Below, one piece after another: positions 23,209 to 31,041 of a stretch of 53,098 nt of DNA. The notes below the pieces were generated by a model. The model was given only the letters and a program-made list of their open reading frames with translations, did no database searches and was not told the DNA's origin. Origin of the DNA: an uncultured Pelagibacteraceae bacterium. GTDB taxonomy: Bacteria; Pseudomonadota; Alphaproteobacteria; Pelagibacterales; Pelagibacteraceae. The number at the start of each line of letters is the position of its first letter. Position 1 is the first letter of the stretch. Location of the stretch: NCBI GenBank assembly GCA_902586125.1, contig CACIGI010000009.1, positions 1 through 53,098 on the forward strand, in the 5' to 3' direction. Made by a program: the position numbers and the translations under genes.

Positions 23209-24947
23209 TGGAAATTTATAGAAATTTATCAGATCCGGCCTCAAAAGAATTCGAGAAATTATTAAATTCAAAGCTTTCAAAGACCAAGATAGAAGAAGGA
23301 AAGATTATTGATGGAAAAATTAATAAAATTACCGATAAATTTGTTTTTCTATTTGTGGAAGGGCTTAAAAGTGAACCTGTACTAGATATAAACGAATTAA
23401 AAAGCATGGGATTAAGTGAAAAAATTAAATTAGGTGAGACAATTCCTGTTTTGCTCGAAAAGATAGAAGATAAAAACGGTGAAGTTTTAGTTTCTGCCAA
23501 CAAAGCTAAAAAAATAAAAGGCTGGGACACTATAGTTTCTCATTATGAAAAAAATGAACCAATAAATGGTAAAATTATTAACAAAGTCAAGGGTGGCTAT
23601 ATAGTCGAGCACATTGAGACTGGGAGTTTAGCATTCCTTCCTGGGTCACAAGTAGATATTTCACCAGTTAAAGATGTTTCTAAACTTATGAATGTTGAGC
23701 AAAAATTCGCTATCATAAAGCTCGATAAATTGCGTGGGAATGCATGTGTTTCAAGAAGAGAAATAATCTCATCATTTAATAAACAAGATAAAGCTAAAAT
23801 AATAGACAAGTATAAAGTTGGAGACATAATTAAAGACGCAGAGGTTAAAGGCTATAGTACGTTTGGGTGTTTTTTCAGTGTTAATAATGAACTTGATGTT
23901 TTGGTTCATTTACAAGAAATTTCATATAGCCGTGTGAATCACCCTGATGAAGTATTTAATATTGGTGAAAAACACGATCTTAAAGTTATATCAGTTGATA
24001 AAGAAAAACTTCAGGTTGGTTGCAGTCGGAAACAACTTTCGCCTGATCCATTCGAAAAAATTGATAACTTTGAATTGAACAAACCTTATAAATTTAAAAT
24101 AATTAAACTTACAGATTATGGTGCCTTTTGTGAAAAATCCGATTTACCAGGATTGTCCACTTTACTTCATAACAGTCAAATTTCATGGTCCAAAAAAAAT
24201 ATCACAGCTAAAAAAATGTTTAAAGTCAATGAAGAGATTGATTGTGTAATAACAGAAGTAGACAAGGATAAGAGACGTGTTGCAATCTCACATAAACTTA
24301 CTAAAGCTTCACCATTCGAAGAATTTGAGAAAAAACATCCTATTGGCAGCATTGTTGAAGGTGAAGTGGTAAATAAGAACGAGTATTCTTTATTTGTTCA
24401 AGTAGATAAAATAGATGCTGATATTTTTGTACATATTAACGATTTAAGTTGGTCAAATAATAATGATGAAGAACTTAAAAATTATAAAAAAGGAGATAAA
24501 ATAAAAATTAAAGTATTAGAAATAAATTTGCAAGATCAGAAACTTCGGGGCGGAGTGCGTCAGACCAAACCAGATCCATTTTTTGAATATTTCAAAGATA
24601 AAAAAATTAAACAAACTATTACTGTCAAGATTACCTCAACAGACTCAAAGGGTTTAATAGTAAGACCTGAGGGTACAAATTTAGACTTCCCAATTAAAAA
24701 AACAAATATTGCTATCAATGCTCAAGATGCTAGGAGTTCTCGCTTTATTAATGGGGACAGAATTGATTGCGCTATTCAAGAACTACAACTCGAAAATCGG
24801 AAAGTAACTTTAAGTATAAAACTTCTTGAGGAACTCGAACGTGCTGAGGCTTTAGAAAAATTCGGAACATCAGAAGGGTCTGGAAAGTCGCTTCCATTCA
24901 AGAGCCTTGCGGATGACCTAAAAAAAAAGAAAGACAATAAAAAGTAA
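23208..24947 (+). CDS. rpsA: 30S ribosomal protein S1
   Basis: RNA-binding ribosomal protein that helps mRNAs without strong Shine-Dalgarno sequences to bind the 30S subunit, which suits this genome where few genes have one. The 579-residue product contains about six S1 repeats: two divergent N-terminal ribosome-binding repeats (GKINKITDKFVFLFVEGL; GKIINKVKGGYIVEH) followed by more typical ones (VGDIIKDAEVKGYSTFGCFF, KITDYGAFC-like KLTDYGAFCEKSDLPG, GSIVEGEVVNKNEYSLFVQV, ITVKITSTDSKGLIV). Starts by TAATG overlap with cmk. ihfB follows after 10 bases. Confidence 0.95.
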   Translation: MEIYRNLSDPASKEFEKLLNSKLSKTKIEEGKIIDGKINKITDKFVFLFVEGLKSEPVLDINELKSMGLSEKIKLGETIPVLLEKIEDKNGEVLVSANKAKKIKGWDTIVSHYEKNEPINGKIINKVKGGYIVEHIETGSLAFLPGSQVDISPVKDVSKLMNVEQKFAIIKLDKLRGNACVSRREIISSFNKQDKAKIIDKYKVGDIIKDAEVKGYSTFGCFFSVNNELDVLVHLQEISYSRVNHPDEVFNIGEKHDLKVISVDKEKLQVGCSRKQLSPDPFEKIDNFELNKPYKFKIIKLTDYGAFCEKSDLPGLSTLLHNSQISWSKKNITAKKMFKVNEEIDCVITEVDKDKRRVAISHKLTKASPFEEFEKKHPIGSIVEGEVVNKNEYSLFVQVDKIDADIFVHINDLSWSNNNDEELKNYKKGDKIKIKVLEINLQDQKLRGGVRQTKPDPFFEYFKDKKIKQTITVKITSTDSKGLIVRPEGTNLDFPIKKTNIAINAQDARSSRFINGDRIDCAIQELQLENRKVTLSIKLLEELERAEALEKFGTSEGSGKSLPFKSLADDLKKKKDNKK

Positions 24948-24957
24948 AAAAATTAAA

Positions 24958-25248
24958 TTGGCTATTGTAAAATCAGAGCTTATAAAAGAACTAAAAAAAT
25001 CCTACCCTAATTTTCTAACCCGCGATTTAAACAAAGTGGTTGAGATAATTCTTAAAGAAATCAAGGAGACCCTTAATAGGGGTGAGAGTGTTGAACTAAG
25101 AGGTTTTGGTACTTGGAGGACAAAAATTCAAAAAGCCTCGATTAGACGCAATCCGCGGACATCTCAAAAAATTAACGTTCCAAAAAAAAGAAATATCAAA
25201 TGGAAAATGTCAAAAGACCTGTTTAAAAAGTTAAATAATGACTCATAA
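24958..25248 (+). CDS. ihfB: Integration host factor subunit beta
   Basis: DNA-bending protein of the HU/IHF family, used in nucleoid organisation, replication and promoter architecture. The 96-residue product follows the family throughout: KSELIKELKKSYPN, the RGESVELRGFGTW segment in the body, and the DNA-intercalating arm region IRRNPRTSQKINVP. The beta assignment rests on position after rpsA and on the LRGFGTW style. No ATG is available before the conserved region; TTG at 24958 is the only sensible start. No Shine-Dalgarno sequence is visible. It overlaps pyrF by 11 bases. Confidence 0.9.
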   Translation: MAIVKSELIKELKKSYPNFLTRDLNKVVEIILKEIKETLNRGESVELRGFGTWRTKIQKASIRRNPRTSQKINVPKKRNIKWKMSKDLFKKLNNDS

Positions 25249-25909
25249 AATTTTCGTAGCGTGTGATAGCAAAAATATTTCAAAAGTTAAAAAAATTATT
25301 AAAGAAACGCAAAATTCTAAATTAAAAATCGGTTATAAATTTGGACTTGAATTCCTTAATTCTAAGAATGGAAGATTGTTTTTATCTAAATTAAAGAATA
25401 AAATAATCTTTGCAGATTTAAAACTTCATGACATACCCAATACTTGTGCTTCAGCAATCAAAGCTATAAATGATTTGAACATTAATTATTTAACAATACA
25501 TATCAGTTCAGGTTTAGAGGCTCTTAAAGCTGCAAAAAGAGTATCAAATAAAATTCGTTTAGCTGGCGTATCTATTCTCACTTCGTTAGATAATAAATCC
25601 TTAAAAGAAATTGGATTTAATAAAGATGTAAAAAAATTAGTTTTACTACAGGCAAAATTAGCAACCAAGGCAAAACTAGATGCCATTGTATGCAGCGCTC
25701 AAGAGGTAAAAATAGTAAGAAAAGTATTTAAAAAAGAAATTATCACCCCTGGAATTCGATTTACCTCAAAAACAAATGATCAAAAAAGAGTTTTAACTCC
25801 CAAAGAAGCCTATAAAAATGGAAGTAATTGGCTTGTTATAGGGCGACCTTTAACAAAAGGAAACATCAAAAAAAACTTTCAAATATTAATTGACCACTTA
25901 AATCAATGA
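25238..25909 (+). CDS. pyrF: Orotidine 5'-phosphate decarboxylase
   Basis: Final step of UMP synthesis. The 223-residue TIM-barrel protein carries the catalytic ADLKLHDIPNTCA (Asp-Lys-His-Asp set), GLEALKAA, AIVCSAQE, TPGIRF, and the phosphate-binding WLVIGRPLTK near the C-terminus. Overlaps ihfB by 11 bases and joins trpF through ATGA, so it is tightly packed within the same transcript. Confidence 0.94.
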   Translation: MTHKIFVACDSKNISKVKKIIKETQNSKLKIGYKFGLEFLNSKNGRLFLSKLKNKIIFADLKLHDIPNTCASAIKAINDLNINYLTIHISSGLEALKAAKRVSNKIRLAGVSILTSLDNKSLKEIGFNKDVKKLVLLQAKLATKAKLDAIVCSAQEVKIVRKVFKKEIITPGIRFTSKTNDQKRVLTPKEAYKNGSNWLVIGRPLTKGNIKKNFQILIDHLNQ

Positions 25910-26529
25910 TTAAAGGTTTAAAAATTTGTGGGGTCTCAGATCCTAAGACTTTAAATTTTATTTTAAATCATAATCAAAGGCCTGCTATGATTGGTTTCAT
26001 AACAAATTATGAAAAAAGTAAAAGATTTGTTGAATACGAAAAATTAAAAAGTCTTATTAACTTTAATAAAAAAGATGTAAGCTTTGTTTCAGTGCTAGTA
26101 AAACCAAATGATGAGATCTTGGAAAAAATAAAAGATTTAGATTTTGATTATTATCAACTTTATGATGTAAGTCCTGAAAGAACGAAAGAAATAAAGTCAA
26201 AATTTTGTAAAAGAATTATTACGGCCCTTACCATTTCCAGTAAAGCTGATGTGATAAAATATAAAGATTATTCAGAAATTTCAGATATAATTTTATTCGA
26301 CTCAATAGGTTACCATAAGTCTGAAAGTTTTGATCATAGTTTACTAGATGACTTGCCCCGTGAACTAAATAAAATGATTGCAGGAAATATCCAAATTGAT
26401 GATATACATAAATTTAAAAATAAGGATTTTATAATTGATCTCAGTGGAGCGCTAGAAAACTCCCATGGGAAAAAAGATATTAATAAAATTGATAAATTGT
26501 TAAATTTACAAAAAAAATATGAAACTTAA
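25906..26529 (+). CDS. trpF: Phosphoribosylanthranilate isomerase, divergent
   Basis: Expected to isomerise phosphoribosylanthranilate in tryptophan synthesis. The 207-residue protein keeps the family N-terminus LKICG with the catalytic cysteine at residue 8, the Arg of the SPR motif (as SKR), the acid in ILFDS, and a late IIDLSGALE followed by GKKDINKI. Other hallmarks are changed: the phosphate-loop GGTG after the LLDS strand is absent (it reads DSIGYHKSESFDH), VQLHG is YQLYD, and LAGGL is IAGNI. The position pyrF-trpF-trpB-trpA-accD-folC is the normal alphaproteobacterial locus, so orthology is likely but activity is uncertain. Confidence 0.78.
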   Translation: MIKGLKICGVSDPKTLNFILNHNQRPAMIGFITNYEKSKRFVEYEKLKSLINFNKKDVSFVSVLVKPNDEILEKIKDLDFDYYQLYDVSPERTKEIKSKFCKRIITALTISSKADVIKYKDYSEISDIILFDSIGYHKSESFDHSLLDDLPRELNKMIAGNIQIDDIHKFKNKDFIIDLSGALENSHGKKDINKIDKLLNLQKKYET

Positions 26530-27754
26530 AAAAAAAATTCCAGTCATTGACCAAGGAAATTCGCATGGATTTTGGGGGGGTAAATTTGGTGGAAACTTTG
26601 TGCCTGAAACTTTAAAAAAACCAATCGAAGATTTAGAAATTCTATTTAATAAACTTAAAAAAGATAAAAAGTTTATCGCTGAGAGAGATAAATATTTTCA
26701 AAATTGGGTTGGGGTACCTACAAGATTTATAAAACTTAAAAATATCACAAATTATATCGGTGGTGCTCAAATTTGGTCTAAAGTTGTATCAGATGCCAAT
26801 GGAGGAGCTCACAAAATTTATAATGCAACTGTACATTGTTTACTTGCAAAACGATCTGGAAAAAAAATTATATGTGGTGATACCGGTGCTGGATATGCGG
26901 GCAAAATGTTAAGTATGGCTGCCAAAAAATTTGGATTGAAATGCAAAATATTTATGGGTGCAAAGGATATTGCCAGACAACAGCCAAACGTAAAAGCAAT
27001 AAAAAGAAATGGAGCAGAAGTGATACCCGTCTACTCTGGAAGTCAAACTCTTGTAGATGCTGTCTCAGAATGCATGCGATTTTGGGTTGCTAATTGTGAT
27101 ACGACAGCAATGTGTGTTGGTAGCACAGTAGGACCAGCGGTTTTTGTTCGAATATGTGGGTGGAGTACTAGTCAAATTTCAAGAGAGTTAAAAGTTCAAC
27201 TAATAAATGAATTTGGATCAATCCCAAGAAAACTTAAATTGTACAATTGTGTAGGAGGTGGAAGTTCAAGTTTTGGTTTTTGGAATGAATTTATGGATTA
27301 TGACAAAAAACAAGTTGAGTTTATAGGAGTAGAGGCTGGAGGACCTAAAAAAAGTAAAAAACATGCAGCACCTTTAACTTATGGTTCAAAGATTGGTATA
27401 CTTCATGGTGCAGCTCAGTACGTAAATCAAAACTCAGATGGACAAATAGAAGAGACAGAGTCGATTTCAGCAGGACTTGATTATCCAGGAATTTCACCAC
27501 TTCATTGCTTTTTAAAAGATACCAAGAGAGCTAGGTATACTGCTGCAAGTGATGAAGAAGCTTTGAGGGCATATAAACTTATAACTAAATTTGAGAAATT
27601 AAGACCTTCCTTAGAACCAAGCCATGCTTTTTTTGTTGCTCTTAAAGAAGCGAAAAAACTTAGCAAAGATACTGTAGTAGTAATAAATAGTTGTGGCGAT
27701 GCATATAAAGACAAAGAAATTTTAGAAAAAAGATTAGGTAAAAAATATGTTTAA
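26519..27754 (+). CDS. trpB: Tryptophan synthase beta subunit, highly divergent active site
   Basis: Fold-type II PLP enzyme that normally joins indole and serine. The 411-residue protein is collinear with TrpB: GNFVPETL near 25, GGAHKIYN with the PLP lysine at Lys99, DTGAGYAG at 121-128, RQQPNV, GAEVIPVYSGSQTL, a GGGSSS phosphate cup, and SISAGLDYPG. Measured from Lys99 (Salmonella Lys87), key positions differ. Glu109 is Asp121; Gln114-His115 of the carboxylate loop are Tyr-Ala; Lys167 at the alpha interface is Val179; Asn236 is Ser; Ser377 in SGRGD is Cys in SCGDAYKD; and REDLNHTG before the PLP lysine is VVSDANGG. Overlaps trpF by 11 and trpA by 8 bases. Confidence 0.83.
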   Translation: MKLKKKIPVIDQGNSHGFWGGKFGGNFVPETLKKPIEDLEILFNKLKKDKKFIAERDKYFQNWVGVPTRFIKLKNITNYIGGAQIWSKVVSDANGGAHKIYNATVHCLLAKRSGKKIICGDTGAGYAGKMLSMAAKKFGLKCKIFMGAKDIARQQPNVKAIKRNGAEVIPVYSGSQTLVDAVSECMRFWVANCDTTAMCVGSTVGPAVFVRICGWSTSQISRELKVQLINEFGSIPRKLKLYNCVGGGSSSFGFWNEFMDYDKKQVEFIGVEAGGPKKSKKHAAPLTYGSKIGILHGAAQYVNQNSDGQIEETESISAGLDYPGISPLHCFLKDTKRARYTAASDEEALRAYKLITKFEKLRPSLEPSHAFFVALKEAKKLSKDTVVVINSCGDAYKDKEILEKRLGKKYV

Positions 27755-28547
27755 TCCAATTAGTGCTGCATTTAAAAAAGCAAGAGTAGAAAATAGACCA
27801 GCTTTATTAACCTACACTGTTGCTGGTGATGGCTCAAAAAAGCAATCCTTGGATATCTTAAAATCTATATCTAAAAATGCAGATATTTTAGAAGTAGGTG
27901 TGCCACATAATACTCCTGTTGCAGATGGAAGCCAAATTCAAACTAGCGCATATAGGGCAATTAAAAGAGGAATTAAAATTAATGATATATTTAAAATTGT
28001 TAAAGATTTTAAAAAATTCGATAAAAACAAGCCTGTTATTTTAATGGGTTACTATAATATGATCTTTCAATATGGAGATAATAATTTTTTAAACAAATGT
28101 AAAACTTCAGGAGTAAATGGATTAATCGTTGTAGATTTACCTTGGCCAGAAAATAAAGATTTCGCTAAAAAATGTAAAAGCAAATCAATTTATTTTATTC
28201 AACTTTTATCACCTACAACAACAGGTAAAAGGCTAAAAAAAATTATAAAAGACTCACATCCGATGAATTATTTCATTTCAATGTTAAGCACTACAGGTGG
28301 TAAGTTAAAAGTATCACCTCAAGAGATACTTAAAAACTATCATAGAATTAAAAATATTAATCCAAAAAAAGAGATTGTGATTGGTTTTGGGATTACAGAT
28401 AAAACAATTGGAAAACTTAAATCTGCTGATGGATTAGTAGTAGGAAGTGCTATTTGTAAAGAAATTACGAGAAGTTTAAATAGTAGACAAAATCCTGTCA
28501 TAAATGTAGGTAGGTTAGTAAGAAAATTAAAAAATAAAATAAAATGA
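27747..28547 (+). CDS. trpA: Tryptophan synthase alpha subunit, divergent
   Basis: Normally releases indole from indole-3-glycerol phosphate. The 266-residue TIM barrel keeps catalytic Glu49 (LEVGVP) and Asp60 (VADG), LMGYYN, GLIVVDLP, the phosphate-binding GFGITDK and GLVVGSAI. The loop between the catalytic acids, usually PFSDPLADGP, reads PHNTPVADGS, so the interface Asp56 is Thr. The loop SRSGVTG is MLSTTGG, keeping Thr183 and Gly184 but not the preceding residues. These changes mirror those in the TrpB partner. The stop overlaps accD by 4 bases (ATGA). Confidence 0.85.
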   Translation: MFNPISAAFKKARVENRPALLTYTVAGDGSKKQSLDILKSISKNADILEVGVPHNTPVADGSQIQTSAYRAIKRGIKINDIFKIVKDFKKFDKNKPVILMGYYNMIFQYGDNNFLNKCKTSGVNGLIVVDLPWPENKDFAKKCKSKSIYFIQLLSPTTTGKRLKKIIKDSHPMNYFISMLSTTGGKLKVSPQEILKNYHRIKNINPKKEIVIGFGITDKTIGKLKSADGLVVGSAICKEITRSLNSRQNPVINVGRLVRKLKNKIK

Positions 28548-29470
28548 ATTGGATTACTAAAATAATCAAAGCAGGAGAAAAAATTAAATCTGCCATTCAC
28601 AAAAGAGCATCCAAAGAAGATATTGCAAATAGTGATTGGACTTCTTGTTGCAAGGGTCCAATATTAAAAAAAAATTTAGAGGAAAATCTTTGGGTTTGCC
28701 CTGATTGTAATAAACACCACAGAATTAAACCAAAACAACGATTTGATATTTTATTTGGAAAAAATAATTATGAGATATTTCAAACACCCATTCCAAAAGA
28801 TGATCCTTTAAACTGGACAGATTCAAAATCCTATAAAGATAGATTAAAATCTGCTAGAAAAAAAACTGGTATGGATTGTGGCATGATGGTTGTAAGCGGT
28901 ACAATAAATGATATTAAAATTACTGCAGTCGCATCTGATTTTGATTTCTTAGGTGCATCAATGGCAGCTGCAGAAGGAGAAGCTTTCTTATACGGTATCC
29001 AGCATGCAATTGAAAATAAAACTCCTTTTTTATGTGTAAGCGCAGGAGGTGGAATGAGAATGATGGAAAGTTTAATTTCTTTATCTCAAATGACAAGAAC
29101 CACACTAGCAATAAATGAATTAAAAAATAATAATCTTCCATATCTTGTTTGTATAACAGACCCAACCGCTGGGGGTATTACTGCTTCTTATGCAATGTTA
29201 GGGGATATTCATATAGCTGAACCAGGAGCGCTAATTGCTTTCGCTGGAGCAAGAGTAATTCAAGGAACTGTTAAAGAGGAATTACCAGATGGTTTTCAAA
29301 AGAGTGAATACGTTGAAAAGACAGGATTCGTTGATTTAATTGTTGAAAGAAAAGATCTAGCTGAAAAAATTGGAACTTTATTGTCAATATTGTTAAAGAA
29401 AAATTCTGATATAAGCACTGAACAAGATGAAACTACAGAAAATACTCAGTCGCTTTCTAAAATTGCATAA
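28544..29470 (+). CDS. accD: Acetyl-CoA carboxylase carboxyltransferase beta subunit
   Basis: Partner of AccA. The 308-residue product has an N-terminal zinc-ribbon region, then the crotonase-like carboxyltransferase domain (MDCGMMVVSGTINDIKI, DFDFLGASMAAAEGE, SAGGGMRMMES, TDPTAGGITASYAMLGDI, AFAGARVIQ, LPDGFQKSEYVEK). The ribbon usually has CxxC then CPxC. Here the first pair is an adjacent Cys-Cys (WTSCCKGP), while the second, VCPDC, is normal, so zinc binding may be altered. It overlaps trpA by 4 bases and folC by 44 bases, the standard alphaproteobacterial order. Confidence 0.94.
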   Translation: MNWITKIIKAGEKIKSAIHKRASKEDIANSDWTSCCKGPILKKNLEENLWVCPDCNKHHRIKPKQRFDILFGKNNYEIFQTPIPKDDPLNWTDSKSYKDRLKSARKKTGMDCGMMVVSGTINDIKITAVASDFDFLGASMAAAEGEAFLYGIQHAIENKTPFLCVSAGGGMRMMESLISLSQMTRTTLAINELKNNNLPYLVCITDPTAGGITASYAMLGDIHIAEPGALIAFAGARVIQGTVKEELPDGFQKSEYVEKTGFVDLIVERKDLAEKIGTLLSILLKKNSDISTEQDETTENTQSLSKIA

Positions 29471-30692
29471 AAAAGAAATTGATCTGAAATTAGATCGAAT
29501 TATTCACCTTTGTGAGAAACTTGGTAATCCCCAAGATAAAATCAAAGCCATTAATATTGTTGGGACAAATGGTAAAAACTCTACGATTCAAGCTTGTTAT
29601 TCGATTTTAAAGGAAGCAGGAATAAAGTGTAACGTTTACACCAGTCCTCATATTCAAAAAATAAATGAAAGATTTGTTTTTAACAACCAGCAACTAAGAG
29701 ATGATGAACTGTTATCTTTATTTGAGGAAGTTGAAAAAGTAAATGATGATAAACCAATAACATTTTTCGAAATTTTGACTGCATGTTTTTTTCATAAGGC
29801 TGCTCAATATCCTGATAATCTAAATCTAATTGAGGCAGGTTTATTTCATAGATTTGATGCAACGAATATCTTAAGAAATAATCTTGCAAGTATTGTAACT
29901 TCTATATCAAAGGATCACTTAGACTGGCTTCCAGAAAATGAGAGAACAATCGATAAGATTGTTTTTGAAAAAACTTCAAAGCTTTTAAATTCAAATATTA
30001 TTGTTGCAAAACAATACCCTATTTCAACATTAGAAAAGATTAAAAAAACTATTCATCAAAATAAATCTAATAAGTATTTTTTTAATGATGATTTTTCATT
30101 CTCAAAGGGAGAAAATGAATTCTTCTATTATGAAGATAAATTTGGTGAATTAAAACTACCAAAACCAAATGTATTAGGCCAATTTCAACAGGAAAATATT
30201 TCAACAGCTATTGCAACCTTACGAATTTTAGATCTGGGCATTGAAAACCATCATATAAAAAAAGGTATTCAAAAAATCGATAATATTGCAAGACTTCAAA
30301 AAATTGAGTCAGGTAAATTAAAAGATTTAGTAAAAGATAATCTTTTTTTAATATCAGGAGATCATAATGAGGATGGGGCAAGAGTATTAAATGAATATCT
30401 AAAAAGCCTGGATTGTAAAAAACATGTCATTATTGGTATGATGGATAATAAAGAACATAAAAAATATATTAACCACTTTAAAGATATTGCCTCAATAACA
30501 ACTGTAGATATTAAAAATCAGCCAAACGCAATTAGTGGAATGGAATTAAAAGAAAAATTTAAAAATATGCCAAACGTAAGTTATAAAAAAAGTATTGAGG
30601 ATGCGATCAAAAGCATAAATCTTAATCAAGGAGATCTACTGCTGATAACTGGATCTTTATATCTTTGTTCTGAAGTTTTGAATTTAAATTAA
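29427..30692 (+). CDS. folC: Folylpolyglutamate synthase / dihydrofolate synthase
   Basis: Mur-ligase-family enzyme adding glutamate to folates. The 421-residue protein starts inside accD with a family-like FLKLHKKEIDLKLDRII, has the P-loop GTNGKNST at 46-53, TSPHIQKINERF, LIEAGLFHRFDATNI, ITSISKDHLDWL-like TSISKDHLDWL, and late ISGDHNEDGARVL and TGSLYL. In most relatives the P-loop is GTNGKGST; here the residue after Lys is Asn instead of Gly. The 44-base overlap with accD implies coupling. Convergent with trxA, overlapping it by 4 bases at the stops. Confidence 0.92.
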   Translation: MKLQKILSRFLKLHKKEIDLKLDRIIHLCEKLGNPQDKIKAINIVGTNGKNSTIQACYSILKEAGIKCNVYTSPHIQKINERFVFNNQQLRDDELLSLFEEVEKVNDDKPITFFEILTACFFHKAAQYPDNLNLIEAGLFHRFDATNILRNNLASIVTSISKDHLDWLPENERTIDKIVFEKTSKLLNSNIIVAKQYPISTLEKIKKTIHQNKSNKYFFNDDFSFSKGENEFFYYEDKFGELKLPKPNVLGQFQQENISTAIATLRILDLGIENHHIKKGIQKIDNIARLQKIESGKLKDLVKDNLFLISGDHNEDGARVLNEYLKSLDCKKHVIIGMMDNKEHKKYINHFKDIASITTVDIKNQPNAISGMELKEKFKNMPNVSYKKSIEDAIKSINLNQGDLLLITGSLYLCSEVLNLN

Positions 30693-31006
30693 ATATTTTT
30701 TTCTAAAAATTCTTTCATATTACTCTCAGGTACACCGCCAACTTTTCTATCTACTTCAACACCTTTTTTATAAATAATTACAGTTGGCACCCCTCTTATT
30801 CCAGCGGCACTACCAGTATTTATTCCACCTTCTTCAATGTCAGCATAATAAAATCCTGCTTTATCTTTATACTCAACAGCTAGTTTATCCATAATTGGTT
30901 TTAAAGCTTTACACGGTCCACACCACGCAGCTGAAAATTGAATTACAGAAATATCCTCGTTTTTAATTTTGTTATCAAAATCTTCGTCTTTAAAATCTGT
31001 TAGCAT
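30689..31006 (-). CDS. trxA: Thioredoxin
   Basis: Small cytoplasmic dithiol reductant for ribonucleotide reductase, peroxiredoxins and others. The 105-residue product has the classic active site WCGPCK at 28-33, KPIMDKLA, the cis-proline GVPTVIIYKKG and the C-terminal helix MKEFLEK. No signal peptide. It sits 35 bases downstream of the exonuclease I-like gene on the same strand and overlaps folC by 4 bases at the 3' end. folC-trxA is a familiar alphaproteobacterial neighbour pair. Confidence 0.95.
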   Translation of the reverse strand: MLTDFKDEDFDNKIKNEDISVIQFSAAWCGPCKALKPIMDKLAVEYKDKAGFYYADIEEGGINTGSAAGIRGVPTVIIYKKGVEVDRKVGGVPESNMKEFLEKNI

Positions 31007-31041
31007 TAAATCTTTTCTATAATTTACTAATACAAAGTCAA

